From a virus: DNA of 64,000 nt. The stretch covers positions 1 through 64,000 of the IMG/VR virus record IMGVR_UViG_3300012206_000007. One strand, written 5' to 3'. Position numbers and translations under genes: made by a program. Of the stretch, positions 16,940 to 24,546 are shown one piece after another. Position 1 is the stretch's first letter. Every line of letters starts with the position of its first letter. The notes beneath the pieces were generated by a model, which saw nothing but the letters and a program-made list of their open reading frames with translations, searched no databases and had not been told where the DNA came from.

Positions 16940-17494
16940 CTAGGTGGTCTCTGGCACGGCCAGATCCACCACCGCCGTCGCGCTCGGTGGGTCGGTCGAG
17001 AGCGCCGGCCCCGCGACCCAGCCCATCACGGTATGCGTCGGCGCCGTGCCCACCGCGACACGCGTGGCTTTGGCGTTGGTCGACGACGGAATGATCGCGT
17101 CGCCAATCGCCACGGCGGCCATGTCAGCGTCGAGCAGTTTGGTTGTCGCCGGTCCACCGATTTGCACACAGCCGAAGTTGCCCGGTGTGACCGCATTCTG
17201 GAACACCCCCGCGACGCGGTTGCGGTTGGTGGCGTTGGTCGTGACGAGGTACTGCGCCTTGTCCGACCACCACGCCGTCGCGCCGGGGTAGGGCGCGACC
17301 GTCATCGTGGAGTCGGTCTTGACGAGTTGGTAGCGTTTGCTGCGGCCGGATTCGACGCCCGCTGCGGAACGCGAGGGCTGGATGACCGTGAACCGGACAC
17401 CAAGCTGGCCCGGATAGGCGAGCGAGGGGACGTTCTCGGTCTCGGGGTCGCCCGACTGGAGGTAGAAGGCGGGCTGTTCAAAGCGATTCGGCAT
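16940..17494 (-). CDS. Putative capsid decoration / stabilising protein
   Basis: 184 residues directly downstream of the major capsid gene. The beta-rich sequence (LGVRFTVIQPSRSAAGVESG, VFQNAVTPGNFGCVQIGGP, THTVMGWVAGPALSTDPPSA) ends in a strand VVDLAVPETT. This looks like a DUF2190/gpD-like capsid-stabilising domain in which an initial parameter-like strand and a VGxAxxG segment are typical. The call rests mainly on context and pattern. Confidence 0.6.
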   Translation of the reverse strand: MPNRFEQPAFYLQSGDPETENVPSLAYPGQLGVRFTVIQPSRSAAGVESGRSKRYQLVKTDSTMTVAPYPGATAWWSDKAQYLVTTNATNRNRVAGVFQNAVTPGNFGCVQIGGPATTKLLDADMAAVAIGDAIIPSSTNAKATRVAVGTAPTHTVMGWVAGPALSTDPPSATAVVDLAVPETT

Positions 17495-17507
17495 GATCAG
17501 CTCCCTT

Positions 17508-18695
17508 CTAGGCGGTGAAGTTGTGGAGGATGCGCGAGAGGCGCAGCGCCTTCAGCGTGAGGTTGCCACCAAAGAGGAGTTGGCCGGAGACCTGGTTGTC
17601 CTCCCGTGCGCCCTTGAAGCCGGTGAACCCGAACGCGAACTTGCTCGACTGCGAGATATAGAGCCGGATGTAGGCATCATCGCCTTGCGGGCCGAAGTTG
17701 AGCCACGCGAAGGTTTCGCCACTCGCGTTGTAGTTGCCCAGGTCGGCATCGTTCGTCCCGTCCTGCCCTGGCGCATACTGCGACATCATGATGGTCGCTT
17801 TGTCGAACTTCAGGCCCGGCCAGTTGATCTCCGGCTGGGTCGTGTCGACAATCTGGTGCGGCAGGAAGTTCTCGGCGATGAACCCCATCAGGCGGTTGGT
17901 GGTGAGGCCGACGGTGGGCGACTCGTTGCCGATGATGGTCGAAAAGTAGCTGTGGCGCAGCACGCGGTAGCTCATCGTCGCGTTGCTCGCGGCGATGAGG
18001 CCCGTGGGCGGCGTTAAGGCGGGAGAGACATCGGAGCGCAGCTGCCCTCCGTAGGAGGTGAAGATGTTCCCCGCGTAGGACGCGTTCACGCCATCGTTGA
18101 AGCCTTCCTCGATGCCGTTGATTTCGGCTGAGCGGTCGTCCCCGGCGAGCGCTTGGCCGTGGTGGTAGGCGGCGATTTCGAGAATCGCCGACATGGTCAA
18201 AGCCGCCTGCTGCATGTCGGTGCGGATGACGCTGAAGGCGGCACGCGGCCCCGCCATCTCGACTTCCAAGTCCTCGAGGAACTCGGTCACGTTGACTTCG
18301 TAATAGCGCGGCGTGAAGAGCAGGCCAGAACGGGTCTGCCGCCGCGCCACGTCGAAGGTTGCGCCCTTCTTGTAGGCGCTCCCCTTCATCGGCTTGAAGA
18401 GGTAGTTCTCCTGAATTTGCGGACCGATCCACTTACGGGTGAAGCGCGCCTTCATCATGGCGATGAGCGGACCGCCCTTGAAGTAGCCGTCCACGACGCC
18501 CGGCATGATTTCCTTCGTCGTGACGGTGTTCACATCGTCGAGCTGAATCGCCAGCGCGATGGGCAGGAAGGGCAGGCTCTCGGGGCGCACGTAGAGCGCC
18601 ACGAGCGCAACGACGACAGCGAGCAGGCGTGGGTGCGCGCCGAGCCAGAGACAGACTCTGCGCGTCGTGGCGGTGAGCCACCGAATGGACTGCAT
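17508..18695 (-). CDS. Major capsid protein with hydrophobic N-terminal extension
   Basis: 395 residues, located between the scaffold and decoration-like genes. From about residue 50 it reads as an HK97-type capsid protein: an N-arm (LDDVNTVTTKEIMPGVVDGY), FDVARRQTRSGLLFTPRYYEVNVTE split over the E-loop and spine region, a spine helix (MQQAALTMSAILEIAAYHHGQ), and the A-domain end (KFAFGFTGFKGAR). Residues 18-50 are strongly hydrophobic (LLAVVVALVALYV, FLPIALAIQ) after a basic start, like a signal or membrane segment. This region is either removed during maturation or the true start is internal, but no better internal start codon is obvious before LDDVN. Confidence 0.78.
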   Translation of the reverse strand: MQSIRWLTATTRRVCLWLGAHPRLLAVVVALVALYVRPESLPFLPIALAIQLDDVNTVTTKEIMPGVVDGYFKGGPLIAMMKARFTRKWIGPQIQENYLFKPMKGSAYKKGATFDVARRQTRSGLLFTPRYYEVNVTEFLEDLEVEMAGPRAAFSVIRTDMQQAALTMSAILEIAAYHHGQALAGDDRSAEINGIEEGFNDGVNASYAGNIFTSYGGQLRSDVSPALTPPTGLIAASNATMSYRVLRHSYFSTIIGNESPTVGLTTNRLMGFIAENFLPHQIVDTTQPEINWPGLKFDKATIMMSQYAPGQDGTNDADLGNYNASGETFAWLNFGPQGDDAYIRLYISQSSKFAFGFTGFKGAREDNQVSGQLLFGGNLTLKALRLSRILHNFTA

Positions 18696-18741
18696 GAGTG
18701 AACTCCTTCGGCGGCGCCCGGCGGGGGCGATCGCCTAACTG

Positions 18742-19590
18742 CTAGAGGCCCCGCCCCGCTTGCAGTTGCTCGTAGGCCGCGACGGCGGCGTCAAGCGTGT
18801 GCGCGGCGGAGCCCTCTTTGGTGTCGAGGACATCGAGGACCGACGGGCCCGGCCCGCCGCGGAGCGGGAACGGCTGGTCGATGAGCTTCTTGCGCTCCTC
18901 GACCAGGCGCTTCTGGACCTCGTCCTCGATCTGCTTGTCGTGCACTTCCTTCTGTTTGGCGACGAGTTGCTCGCCGTACTTTTCCTGGTAGGCGTCTTGG
19001 AGGCTGAAGACCCGGCCCGGCTGGCCGAGAATGGGTTTGCCGAGTTTCGGGTTCGCCACCAGCTCCCGCATGTTGAGCGGGGAGCCGAAGGTCTGGTGGT
19101 GCGTGAAGCCAGTATCCTGCATGAAGGCGACGACATCGACATAGCCGCGCTCGCGTTCGGCGAGGCTCGTGTCGAGGAGGCTGGCGATGGTCTCTTCGAT
19201 CGTCTTGCGATCGAGGGGCGCGGAGCGGTGGTCGCCGCCACCGTCGCCGTTCCCATCGCCGGTGCCGCCGCCCGCCTTGAGGCGGTCCAGCTCACTCTTC
19301 AACGTCGGATACTCCTTGAGCGCCGCTTCGTTGGTGCGATACCAGGTCTGGTTGCGGTCGTAGAGGTCGGTCGCGGCGACCAGCTTGTCCTTGAGGTCCT
19401 TGTCCTGCGCGGAGAGCTGATCCATCCGTTTCGAGTAGTCCGAGCGAGCCAGCACGCCATCGCCCAGGAGGGTCACGGCGTCCTTCGCGTCTGGGGTCTC
19501 GAATGCGGCCTTCACCTGTGCGCGCAAGGCTTCGGGCACCTTCGCGAGCACGCCAGCGAGGAACGAACTGCCTTCTTCAAATGCGCCCAT
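18742..19590 (-). CDS. Scaffolding protein
   Basis: 282 residues immediately before the major capsid gene. Nearly all helical and highly charged, with coiled-coil segments (YSKRMDQLSAQDKDLKDKL; EQLVAKQKEVHDKQIEDEVQ; KRLVEERKKLIDQ) around an acidic Gly/Asp linker near residue 115. Position and composition are those of phage capsid scaffolds. No protease motif was seen. Confidence 0.7.
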   Translation of the reverse strand: MGAFEEGSSFLAGVLAKVPEALRAQVKAAFETPDAKDAVTLLGDGVLARSDYSKRMDQLSAQDKDLKDKLVAATDLYDRNQTWYRTNEAALKEYPTLKSELDRLKAGGGTGDGNGDGGGDHRSAPLDRKTIEETIASLLDTSLAERERGYVDVVAFMQDTGFTHHQTFGSPLNMRELVANPKLGKPILGQPGRVFSLQDAYQEKYGEQLVAKQKEVHDKQIEDEVQKRLVEERKKLIDQPFPLRGGPGPSVLDVLDTKEGSAAHTLDAAVAAYEQLQAGRGL

Positions 19591-19635
19591 CGGCGCCTCC
19601 TCTCATGCGGCCAGTGCACGGCGCACCTCGCATGA

Positions 19636-20040
19636 TCAAGGAACGGATCCTGGTCCAGAGATGCCACGGTCGACGCCACCACCAGGAAAGGCGGGACCAG
19701 GAGCGGTGGGCGACACAGGGCCGGCGCCAGCGGCCATGAGGTCGGCGAGATATTGCTGCAGCAGCTCCTTGATGAGGGCGAGCTGCGTCGCTTTGTCCGG
19801 GGTCACTTGGGCGAAGCTGTCGAGCATCTGGCTGATGGTCTGCGCTGATTGCGTGAGGCCGGTGAGGACTTCGGGCGGCATCTGGCCAGAGGGCACGGGT
19901 GCTGGGCCACCGAGGCCCTTCATCGAGAAGGGCGAGTTCGGCGCTGGGCCGCCCATCGGGGTCGGGGAGGGCGGCGGGCCATCGAGCGGGGAGGCGGTGG
20001 CGCCGCCTGCGAGCGCCGTCGCGCCATAGGGGCCTGCCAT
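19636..20040 (-). CDS. Pro/Gly-rich protein of the head module
   Basis: 134 residues. Disordered Pro/Gly-rich termini flank one central helix pair (LTGLTQSAQTISQMLDSFAQ and LALIKELLQQYLADLMA). Proteins of this type commonly sit between portal and scaffold in podovirus-like genomes. The function is not known. It starts directly after the 59-residue gene's stop. Confidence 0.6.
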   Translation of the reverse strand: MAGPYGATALAGGATASPLDGPPPSPTPMGGPAPNSPFSMKGLGGPAPVPSGQMPPEVLTGLTQSAQTISQMLDSFAQVTPDKATQLALIKELLQQYLADLMAAGAGPVSPTAPGPAFPGGGVDRGISGPGSVP

Positions 20041-20220
20041 CTAGCGCTTCCCTGACATGGTGCGGTGGCCTTTGAGCGACTTTCCGGAGGCAGCGGCTTT
20101 CTGGAACGCCGCCTTTCCGTACTTGGCGCGTCCCACGGAGGCCGCGACAGCCCCAGGGTCGCGCACGTTGCCCTTGGCGGCGATCTGGCCCTTCAGCTTG
20201 GAGAAGCCGACGTAGGCCAT
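20041..20220 (-). CDS. Small basic Ala/Lys/Gly protein
   Basis: 59 residues, below usual ORF cut-offs. ATG 20220 overlaps the preceding TGA; TAG at 20043-20041 is followed directly by the next ATG. The sequence (VGFSKLKGQIAAKGNVRDPG, then SVGRAKYGKAAFQKAA) matches a recurrent small phage protein with a GNVRDPxAVAAxxGRxKYG core, usually found between portal and capsid genes. DNA or scaffold binding is possible. Confidence 0.7.
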   Translation of the reverse strand: MAYVGFSKLKGQIAAKGNVRDPGAVAASVGRAKYGKAAFQKAAASGKSLKGHRTMSGKR

Positions 20221-20396
20221 CAGCGCCTGCCTTTACTCATCGATCGGGCCGGGAGGCCCGTCCGCCTGGTCGCGGCGAAGTCGTGCAACTGGCTATGCGA
20301 GAGCTTGAGGAGGCCGCGATTCTTGGCGTGGAGCTTCTCGGGGGCGTGCTCTGCAACAGCGAACAGCCGCTGCTGCGCTTGGCTCTGCGCTGGCAT
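20220..20396 (-). CDS. Small DUF3008-like protein
   Basis: 58 residues, too short for usual gene lists. MPAQSQAQQRLFAVA at the N-terminus and the C-terminal LHDFAATRRTGLPARS give the pattern of the DUF3008-type phage proteins (Q-x-QQ-x-hydrophobic start, then DFAxTxxxGLP). Coupled on both sides by TGATG overlaps. Function unknown. Confidence 0.7.
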   Translation of the reverse strand: MPAQSQAQQRLFAVAEHAPEKLHAKNRGLLKLSHSQLHDFAATRRTGLPARSMSKGRR

Positions 20397-20611
20397 CAGG
20401 AACTCCGCCGCCGCCCGCTCAGGCTCTTGCCGACTGAAGCGAGCGATTTCTTCGCGAGGGCGTGGTGCTTGAGGACGGAGGCCATGCGGGCGGGGTCCTG
20501 CCGGATGTCCGCCGCTCGACTCAGCGTCTGGTGATCCTCAGATGCGCGCCAATCCGTCTTGGCGTCCGCGTCGGCGGTGGGGGAGGAGCCCAAGCCCTGA
20601 CACATGGGCAT
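20396..20611 (-). CDS. Small helical head-module protein
   Basis: 71 residues from ATG 20611, or 69 from ATG 20605. A disordered start is followed by WRASEDHQTLSRAADIRQDP and a basic helical tail ending SGRRRSS. The 'TLSRAxxIRxDPxRxxxxxxHA' pattern is recurrent in small phage proteins next to the portal. A promoter-like TTGACA/GATAGT pair lies just upstream with no Shine-Dalgarno, so translation may start on a leaderless mRNA at 20605. Confidence 0.65.
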   Translation of the reverse strand: MPMCQGLGSSPTADADAKTDWRASEDHQTLSRAADIRQDPARMASVLKHHALAKKSLASVGKSLSGRRRSS

Positions 20612-20613
20612 CG

Positions 20614-20642
20614 ACTATCGGGCGTACCACTCGGAATGTCAA
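20614..20642 (-). promoter_or_regulatory. Sigma70-like promoter for the 20611-18742 gene run
   Basis: On the minus strand TTGACA (20642-20637), 17 bp and GATAGT (20619-20614) are followed by two ATGs, 2 and 8 bases further on. The -35 is a consensus match and the -10 is weaker. It lies at the 5' end of the small-gene/scaffold/capsid block, just after the HNH cassette region, where a fresh promoter would be useful. Confidence 0.5.
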
Positions 20643-20717
20643 GGGGTAGTGTGTTGCTACACAGGCAGTAGCAGGGGTAGAGTAGGCGGGAACTTGGACG
20701 CGAGCTAACGCGGCCAA

Positions 20718-20752
20718 GTCCCCTTGAACATCGGAATTGGAGGTTCCTGATG
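20718..20752 (+). repeat. HNH cassette left end, copy 1
   Basis: GTCCCCTTGAACA followed by an xCGGAATTGGAGGTTCCTGATG-type segment ends exactly at the ATG of the HNH gene. The same block recurs at 21618-21654 before a different HNH gene. Confidence 0.75.
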
Positions 20753-21316
20753 TCCCACAGTCGATTCTGCCGCAGGTGCGGCGAACCTACCAAGGACTAC
20801 CGGAATCAGTACTGCTCTCGTGCCTGCTTCGACTGTGCAAAGCGCGATGCGGCTGTCGTCGGCATCCCCCGACGCTTCTGGACCTGCGTGCAGAAGACGG
20901 AGACGTGCTGGCTGTGGACCGGAGGGCGAGATCAAAAGGGCTATGGAACATTTGCCCTGCCGAATAGGCGCGCTCATTTTGTGCGCGTGCATCGGTACGC
21001 CTACGAACTGGAAGTCGGTCCCATTCCAGCAGGACTGAGCGTGCTGCATCACTGCGATGTCAGGAATTGCCTCAATCCGGCCCACCTGTTCCTCGGCACA
21101 CAAGGCGACAACGTGCGGGATGCGGCGATGAAGGGACGCTACCCTCGGGGAGAACAGCATCCTTGGGCGCGGCTCACCGTCGATGACGTGCGCTACATCA
21201 GAGCGGCCTATGCCGATACGGACTGTCGGCTGAAGGACCTTGCCGAACGCTTCGGGATCACGGAGAGCGCCGCCGCACGAATCGTGAAACGGCGCCGCTG
21301 GAGCCATGTCCCCTGA
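20750..21316 (+). CDS. HNH endonuclease (HNH_3-like) with helix-turn-helix tail
   Basis: 188 residues. An N-terminal Cys cluster (CRRCGEPTKD, CSRACFDC) is followed by CWLWTGGRDQKGYGTF and the HNH core VLHHCDVRNCLNPAHLFLGT, QGDNVRD. The C-terminal 60 residues (LTVDDVRYIRAAYADTDCRL, LAERFGITESAAARIVKRR) form a DNA-binding helix-turn-helix of the kind many homing endonucleases carry. GGAGG precedes the ATG. It lies opposite to the virion operon and shares both flanks with the HNH gene at 21714. Confidence 0.9.
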   Translation: MSHSRFCRRCGEPTKDYRNQYCSRACFDCAKRDAAVVGIPRRFWTCVQKTETCWLWTGGRDQKGYGTFALPNRRAHFVRVHRYAYELEVGPIPAGLSVLHHCDVRNCLNPAHLFLGTQGDNVRDAAMKGRYPRGEQHPWARLTVDDVRYIRAAYADTDCRLKDLAERFGITESAAARIVKRRRWSHVP

Positions 21317-21568
21317 TCACTTGCGGCTTTGTGACACCGTGCTTCGCCCGCCCGGCTGATCGTGCTTGAGTTCTTGGTGGGTGGGGAGCGGAGGCGGCGG
21401 CAGGTCGAGCGCAAACAACTCCGGCACCTCCTCGGGGATGACCAACCCGAAGTAGCCCCGGTTATCAGGCCAGACCATGTAGAAGGCGACGCGGTCGGGA
21501 TGGCAGGGGACACACCACTGAATCAGGCGGCGGCGCAGGGCGCGGTGGAGGCGGACGCGCAGGGTCAT
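21317..21568 (-). CDS. Small protein whose C-terminus matches the portal C-terminus
   Basis: 83 residues lying between two opposite-strand HNH genes. It has a basic start, CVPCHPDRVAFYMVWPDNRG, FGLVIPEEVPELF and a Pro-rich stretch, and ends HQELKHDQPGGRSTVSQSRK. The portal protein ends almost identically (HQEIKHDQPGGRST). The shared tail is encoded by the shared right end of the two HNH cassettes. A genuine small gene is plausible; an artefact of cassette insertion is the alternative. Confidence 0.5.
   Translation of the reverse strand: MTLRVRLHRALRRRLIQWCVPCHPDRVAFYMVWPDNRGYFGLVIPEEVPELFALDLPPPPLPTHQELKHDQPGGRSTVSQSRK
21351..21387. repeat. HNH cassette right end, copy 1
   Basis: CCCGGCTGATCGTGCTTGAG and the following TTCTTGGTG match 22388-22416 (CCCGGCTGATCATGCTTGAT...) just downstream of the second HNH gene. 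Differences fall mostly at synonymous positions of the minus-strand frame, so the block is coding on that strand. Confidence 0.7.
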
Positions 21569-21617
21569 CGGTCGGAGTAGACTAGCGAGGTCCGGCGTCT
21601 GCGGTCAACAGGCGCCG

Positions 21618-21654
21618 GTCCCCTTGAACACCGTGGAATCGGAGGTTCCCGATG
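21618..21654 (+). repeat. HNH cassette left end, copy 2
   Basis: GTCCCCTTGAACACCGTGGA followed by ATCGGAGGTTCCCGATG repeats the block at 20718-20752 with few changes. Here the terminal ATG is not in frame with the HNH gene, which starts 60 bases later with its own AGGAGG. Confidence 0.75.
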
Positions 21655-21713
21655 CCCTACCACCATCCTACACGAGCGCCCCATCTCACGTCAGCTACCC
21701 ACAGGAGGACGCG

Positions 21714-22406
21714 ATGCGCCTCCTAGACTTGACCGGCCAACGCTTCGGTCGCCTCGTCGTCATCAGCCAGTGGGGCCATGACAAGTTCGACCGCGTCACA
21801 TGGCTGTGTCGCTGCGACTGTGGACGTGCGACGAGCCCGACGAGCAACAAACTGATGCGAGGCGAAACGCGAAGTTGCGGATGCCTACGTGAGGAATACC
21901 TGCATGATCGCACCTATCTGGAAGGCAGCCGGAACACGCGTGTCTACGAAATCTGGGCTGGCGCAAAAGATCGTTGCTTTCGTTCCGGTAGCCCTGCCTA
22001 CAAGAACTACGGCGGTAGAGGCATCACGATGTGCGACGCGTGGCGCGACGACTTCGCGCAATTCCAGAAGGATATGGGACCACGCCCACCGGGTGCCACA
22101 CTCGATCGGATCGATAACAATGGCAACTACTGCCCCGAGAACTGCCGGTGGACGAGCCGACTAGCGCAAATGCGGAACCAGCGTAAGACACGACGGTACG
22201 ACTTCGCGGGAGAATCGCGCACGTTGCAAGACTGGTCGGATATTACGGGCTTGGCGTTGTCGGCGCTCTATTACAGAATCAACGAAGGACACTGGTCAGT
22301 CGAGCGTGCGCTGACTACACCGAGCGTGACAGGAGGAAACAAGCCGAAACGGATCAGTGTCGAGACTCCGAGATCGTCGAACGTCCCCCCGGCTGATCAT
22401 GCTTGA
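21714..22406 (+). CDS. HNH homing endonuclease with zinc finger (YGGRGI family)
   Basis: 230 residues from ATG 21714 behind CACAGGAGGACGCG. The N-terminal module is LLDLTGQRFGRLVV, WLCRCDCG, TRSCGCLRE; the HNH core is YKNYGGRGITMCDAW, FQKDMGPRP, ATLDRIDNNGNYCPENCRWT; the C-terminus has a nuclease-associated helix-turn-helix-like segment (LQDWSDITGLALSALYYRI). All expected residues are present. The 3' end overlaps the portal gene tail-to-tail by 53 bases. It is the intact relative of the start-less gene at 3665. Confidence 0.92.
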   Translation: MRLLDLTGQRFGRLVVISQWGHDKFDRVTWLCRCDCGRATSPTSNKLMRGETRSCGCLREEYLHDRTYLEGSRNTRVYEIWAGAKDRCFRSGSPAYKNYGGRGITMCDAWRDDFAQFQKDMGPRPPGATLDRIDNNGNYCPENCRWTSRLAQMRNQRKTRRYDFAGESRTLQDWSDITGLALSALYYRINEGHWSVERALTTPSVTGGNKPKRISVETPRSSNVPPADHA

Positions 22407-24501
22407 TCTCTTGATGGGGAGGGACAGCAGCTGTTGGAGGCCGTCCAGCAGCGGACTCAGGCTGACCTACACCGATCAGTTTCTGTGCAGCCAGCCGCTC
22501 GGTCACGGTATGTGGCAGTCGGATCTCTAGAATCTGCCCTGACGTGAGATCAGTCGTGTAAACGCGCCCTGTTAATGGATCGGTATATTGCGGCGGGGGC
22601 ATCGCGCCAGACGCGAGGAGTGCAAGTCCTCCAGGCACCTGCTGCACTTTCGCGAGCAGTTGTTGCAGGACATCCGGTGGGGGTGGTTCTATTGGCGGGA
22701 GTGGGATCGTCGGGGGCGCCCCGATATTCGGCGTCTGTAACGACTCGTGCAGACTCCACATATCCATAATCCCGAGTCTGAACAGCTGGAGGTTCATGAG
22801 CTTCTTCTCCGTCGCATCGATCGCGAGCACAGAGTTAGGCGCCACAATGAACTGGAGCTGGTTCGCGATGAAGAGCGCGCGTTCATCTCTGGAGGTGTTA
22901 TCGACGTCTAACTCGGGCGTGTACCCCTTGGCACCGGGGCGGAGGCCGGGCACTAAGGTGTTCGGGTCAAAGTCGAAATCCAAGAGTGACTGACCGGCGG
23001 AGCCGAGCACTTGGATGCGCTTCGCCTTGCTCAGAAACTGAAAGTAGTTGCACTTAACGAGATCCGAAAGATCGCGTAAGAAGGCTTCCACAGTCCGCGC
23101 TTCGTTCCGTATCTCTGGGGTGAGGGCCTCGAAGTACTTACTGATGGTGTCGGCGGAGGGCATCTGGCGGAGTTGGAGTAAGGCAGTGAGATTCGCCGTG
23201 CCGGCTAAGTCGGAGAACTTCGTGGTGAGCTGCTGCCAGAGCTCGAGGCCCATGGAGAGGATCTGCGGGTTGGGGCCGTCTTCCTTCTTCCACGGCGTGC
23301 CATAGCCGGGATTCACTTTGACGCGCTTGCCGGGACGGCGCGGGTCCATGAGGCGCATGGTGGCTTCGGAGACGGCGTTGCGGTTGTAGGTAATGTCGGC
23401 ATCGGTCCACTGGCGCATGCCGAGGCGCACGTCATGCACGGTGTCGTTGATGGCGTCCTGAATCGGCAGGAGGTCGTTGAAGAGCGGCACGCCGAGGAAC
23501 TGCCACGGCACCGACCAGAGACGCAGGCGGCAGAAGGGGTAGAGCCCGTGGAAGTAGGTGTTGGGGCCATCGTAGACGAGGGCGTCGTCGGTGGCGACGA
23601 GGAGACGGCCACGCGGGTAGAGCGGCTGGTGTGGCAGCACGGTGTAGGCCCAGTTGGCGCCGGGCGTGCCCATCGGGAGGGGCTTGTCCGTCAGGTTGTG
23701 CGTGCGGTCGCGGAAGTAGGCGCGATACAAGGCGACGCCGCCGCGACGCGGGCGGCGGGCCGAGGCGGCACTGCCCCCGAGGGAATCGAGCGGGTCGGCG
23801 GGCGTGAGGAGCCGATTGAGGCCGCTGCGGAAGCGGCCCATGATCTTGCCCAGCGAGGTGTCGGTGGCGGGGCGGAAGAGATTGGCCTTGGTCGGATACA
23901 TGCCGCGCAGGACGTTGACGCTGTGCTCTTCGCGGAAGCAGACGCCTTCCCAGGTCTGGACGCTGCGGCCGTAGGAGGGCCGCAAGGGGAGCGTGTCGCG
24001 GGGGTCGCGCGCCGTGAACTGATGCCCCCCGCCCAGGGGGAGGTGCGGGTCCCAGTCGACTACGAGGTCGCCCGTGCCCCCCGCGAGGGAGTACTTCACG
24101 CAGTCCCCGAGGTCGATGTCGAGCATCAGCGTGATCCACTCGGCGAGGAGGTACTGGTTGAGGAGGTCGGCTTGGAGCTGCGTCTCGGGCGGCCCTTTCC
24201 ACCCGACCACAGGTTGGAAATCGGTGATGGCGGAGACGTGCGCCTGCATCGCTTTCCGGGTCTCGTTGATGACGACCTGCGGCAGGTACTTGAGTTTGCG
24301 CGTCTCGGGCGAGAGCTGTTCGCCCACGACGTATTGGAAGGCGCGCTCAATGCCGTCGTAGGAGGGGTCGGAGCGGTTGAGGAGGTCGCCTTCCTGCTGC
24401 CACTCTTTGAGCCAGCCGAGGACGCGGGGGTCGCCGCGGGCGAGGGTGTCGGCCGTGGCTCTTGGGAGGTCGACGACTCCAGACGCGCTCAGATCGGCGA
24501 T
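22354..24501 (-). CDS. Portal protein
   Basis: About 715 residues. Portal hallmarks are the N-terminal QVVINETRKAMQAHVSAITD, the wing/clip sequence NTYFHGLYPFCRLRLWSVPW, PIQDAINDTVHDVRLGM, and the later helical stem (LTALLQLRQMPSADTISKYF). The C-terminus is Pro-rich. The frame continues upstream of the first canonical start (GTG 24327) for another 58 codons of portal-like sequence (LGWLKEWQQEGDLLNRSDPS) to a GGAGG six bases before ATC at 24501-24499. I place the start there; no ATG/GTG/TTG is available. The C-terminal 20 residues come from the HNH cassette end. Confidence 0.85.
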   Translation of the reverse strand: MADLSASGVVDLPRATADTLARGDPRVLGWLKEWQQEGDLLNRSDPSYDGIERAFQYVVGEQLSPETRKLKYLPQVVINETRKAMQAHVSAITDFQPVVGWKGPPETQLQADLLNQYLLAEWITLMLDIDLGDCVKYSLAGGTGDLVVDWDPHLPLGGGHQFTARDPRDTLPLRPSYGRSVQTWEGVCFREEHSVNVLRGMYPTKANLFRPATDTSLGKIMGRFRSGLNRLLTPADPLDSLGGSAASARRPRRGGVALYRAYFRDRTHNLTDKPLPMGTPGANWAYTVLPHQPLYPRGRLLVATDDALVYDGPNTYFHGLYPFCRLRLWSVPWQFLGVPLFNDLLPIQDAINDTVHDVRLGMRQWTDADITYNRNAVSEATMRLMDPRRPGKRVKVNPGYGTPWKKEDGPNPQILSMGLELWQQLTTKFSDLAGTANLTALLQLRQMPSADTISKYFEALTPEIRNEARTVEAFLRDLSDLVKCNYFQFLSKAKRIQVLGSAGQSLLDFDFDPNTLVPGLRPGAKGYTPELDVDNTSRDERALFIANQLQFIVAPNSVLAIDATEKKLMNLQLFRLGIMDMWSLHESLQTPNIGAPPTIPLPPIEPPPPDVLQQLLAKVQQVPGGLALLASGAMPPPQYTDPLTGRVYTTDLTSGQILEIRLPHTVTERLAAQKLIGVGQPESAAGRPPTAAVPPHQEIKHDQPGGRSTISESRH

Positions 24502-24546
24502 AGCACACCTCCAGCAACTGCGGTGCGAGCGAGTGTAGCAGACCCT

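Noticed and set aside
15592-17094. Plus-strand ORF of 500 codons over adaptor and capsid-region genes
   Set aside because: It crosses three real minus-strand genes and an intergenic inverted repeat; no motif or ribosome binding site.
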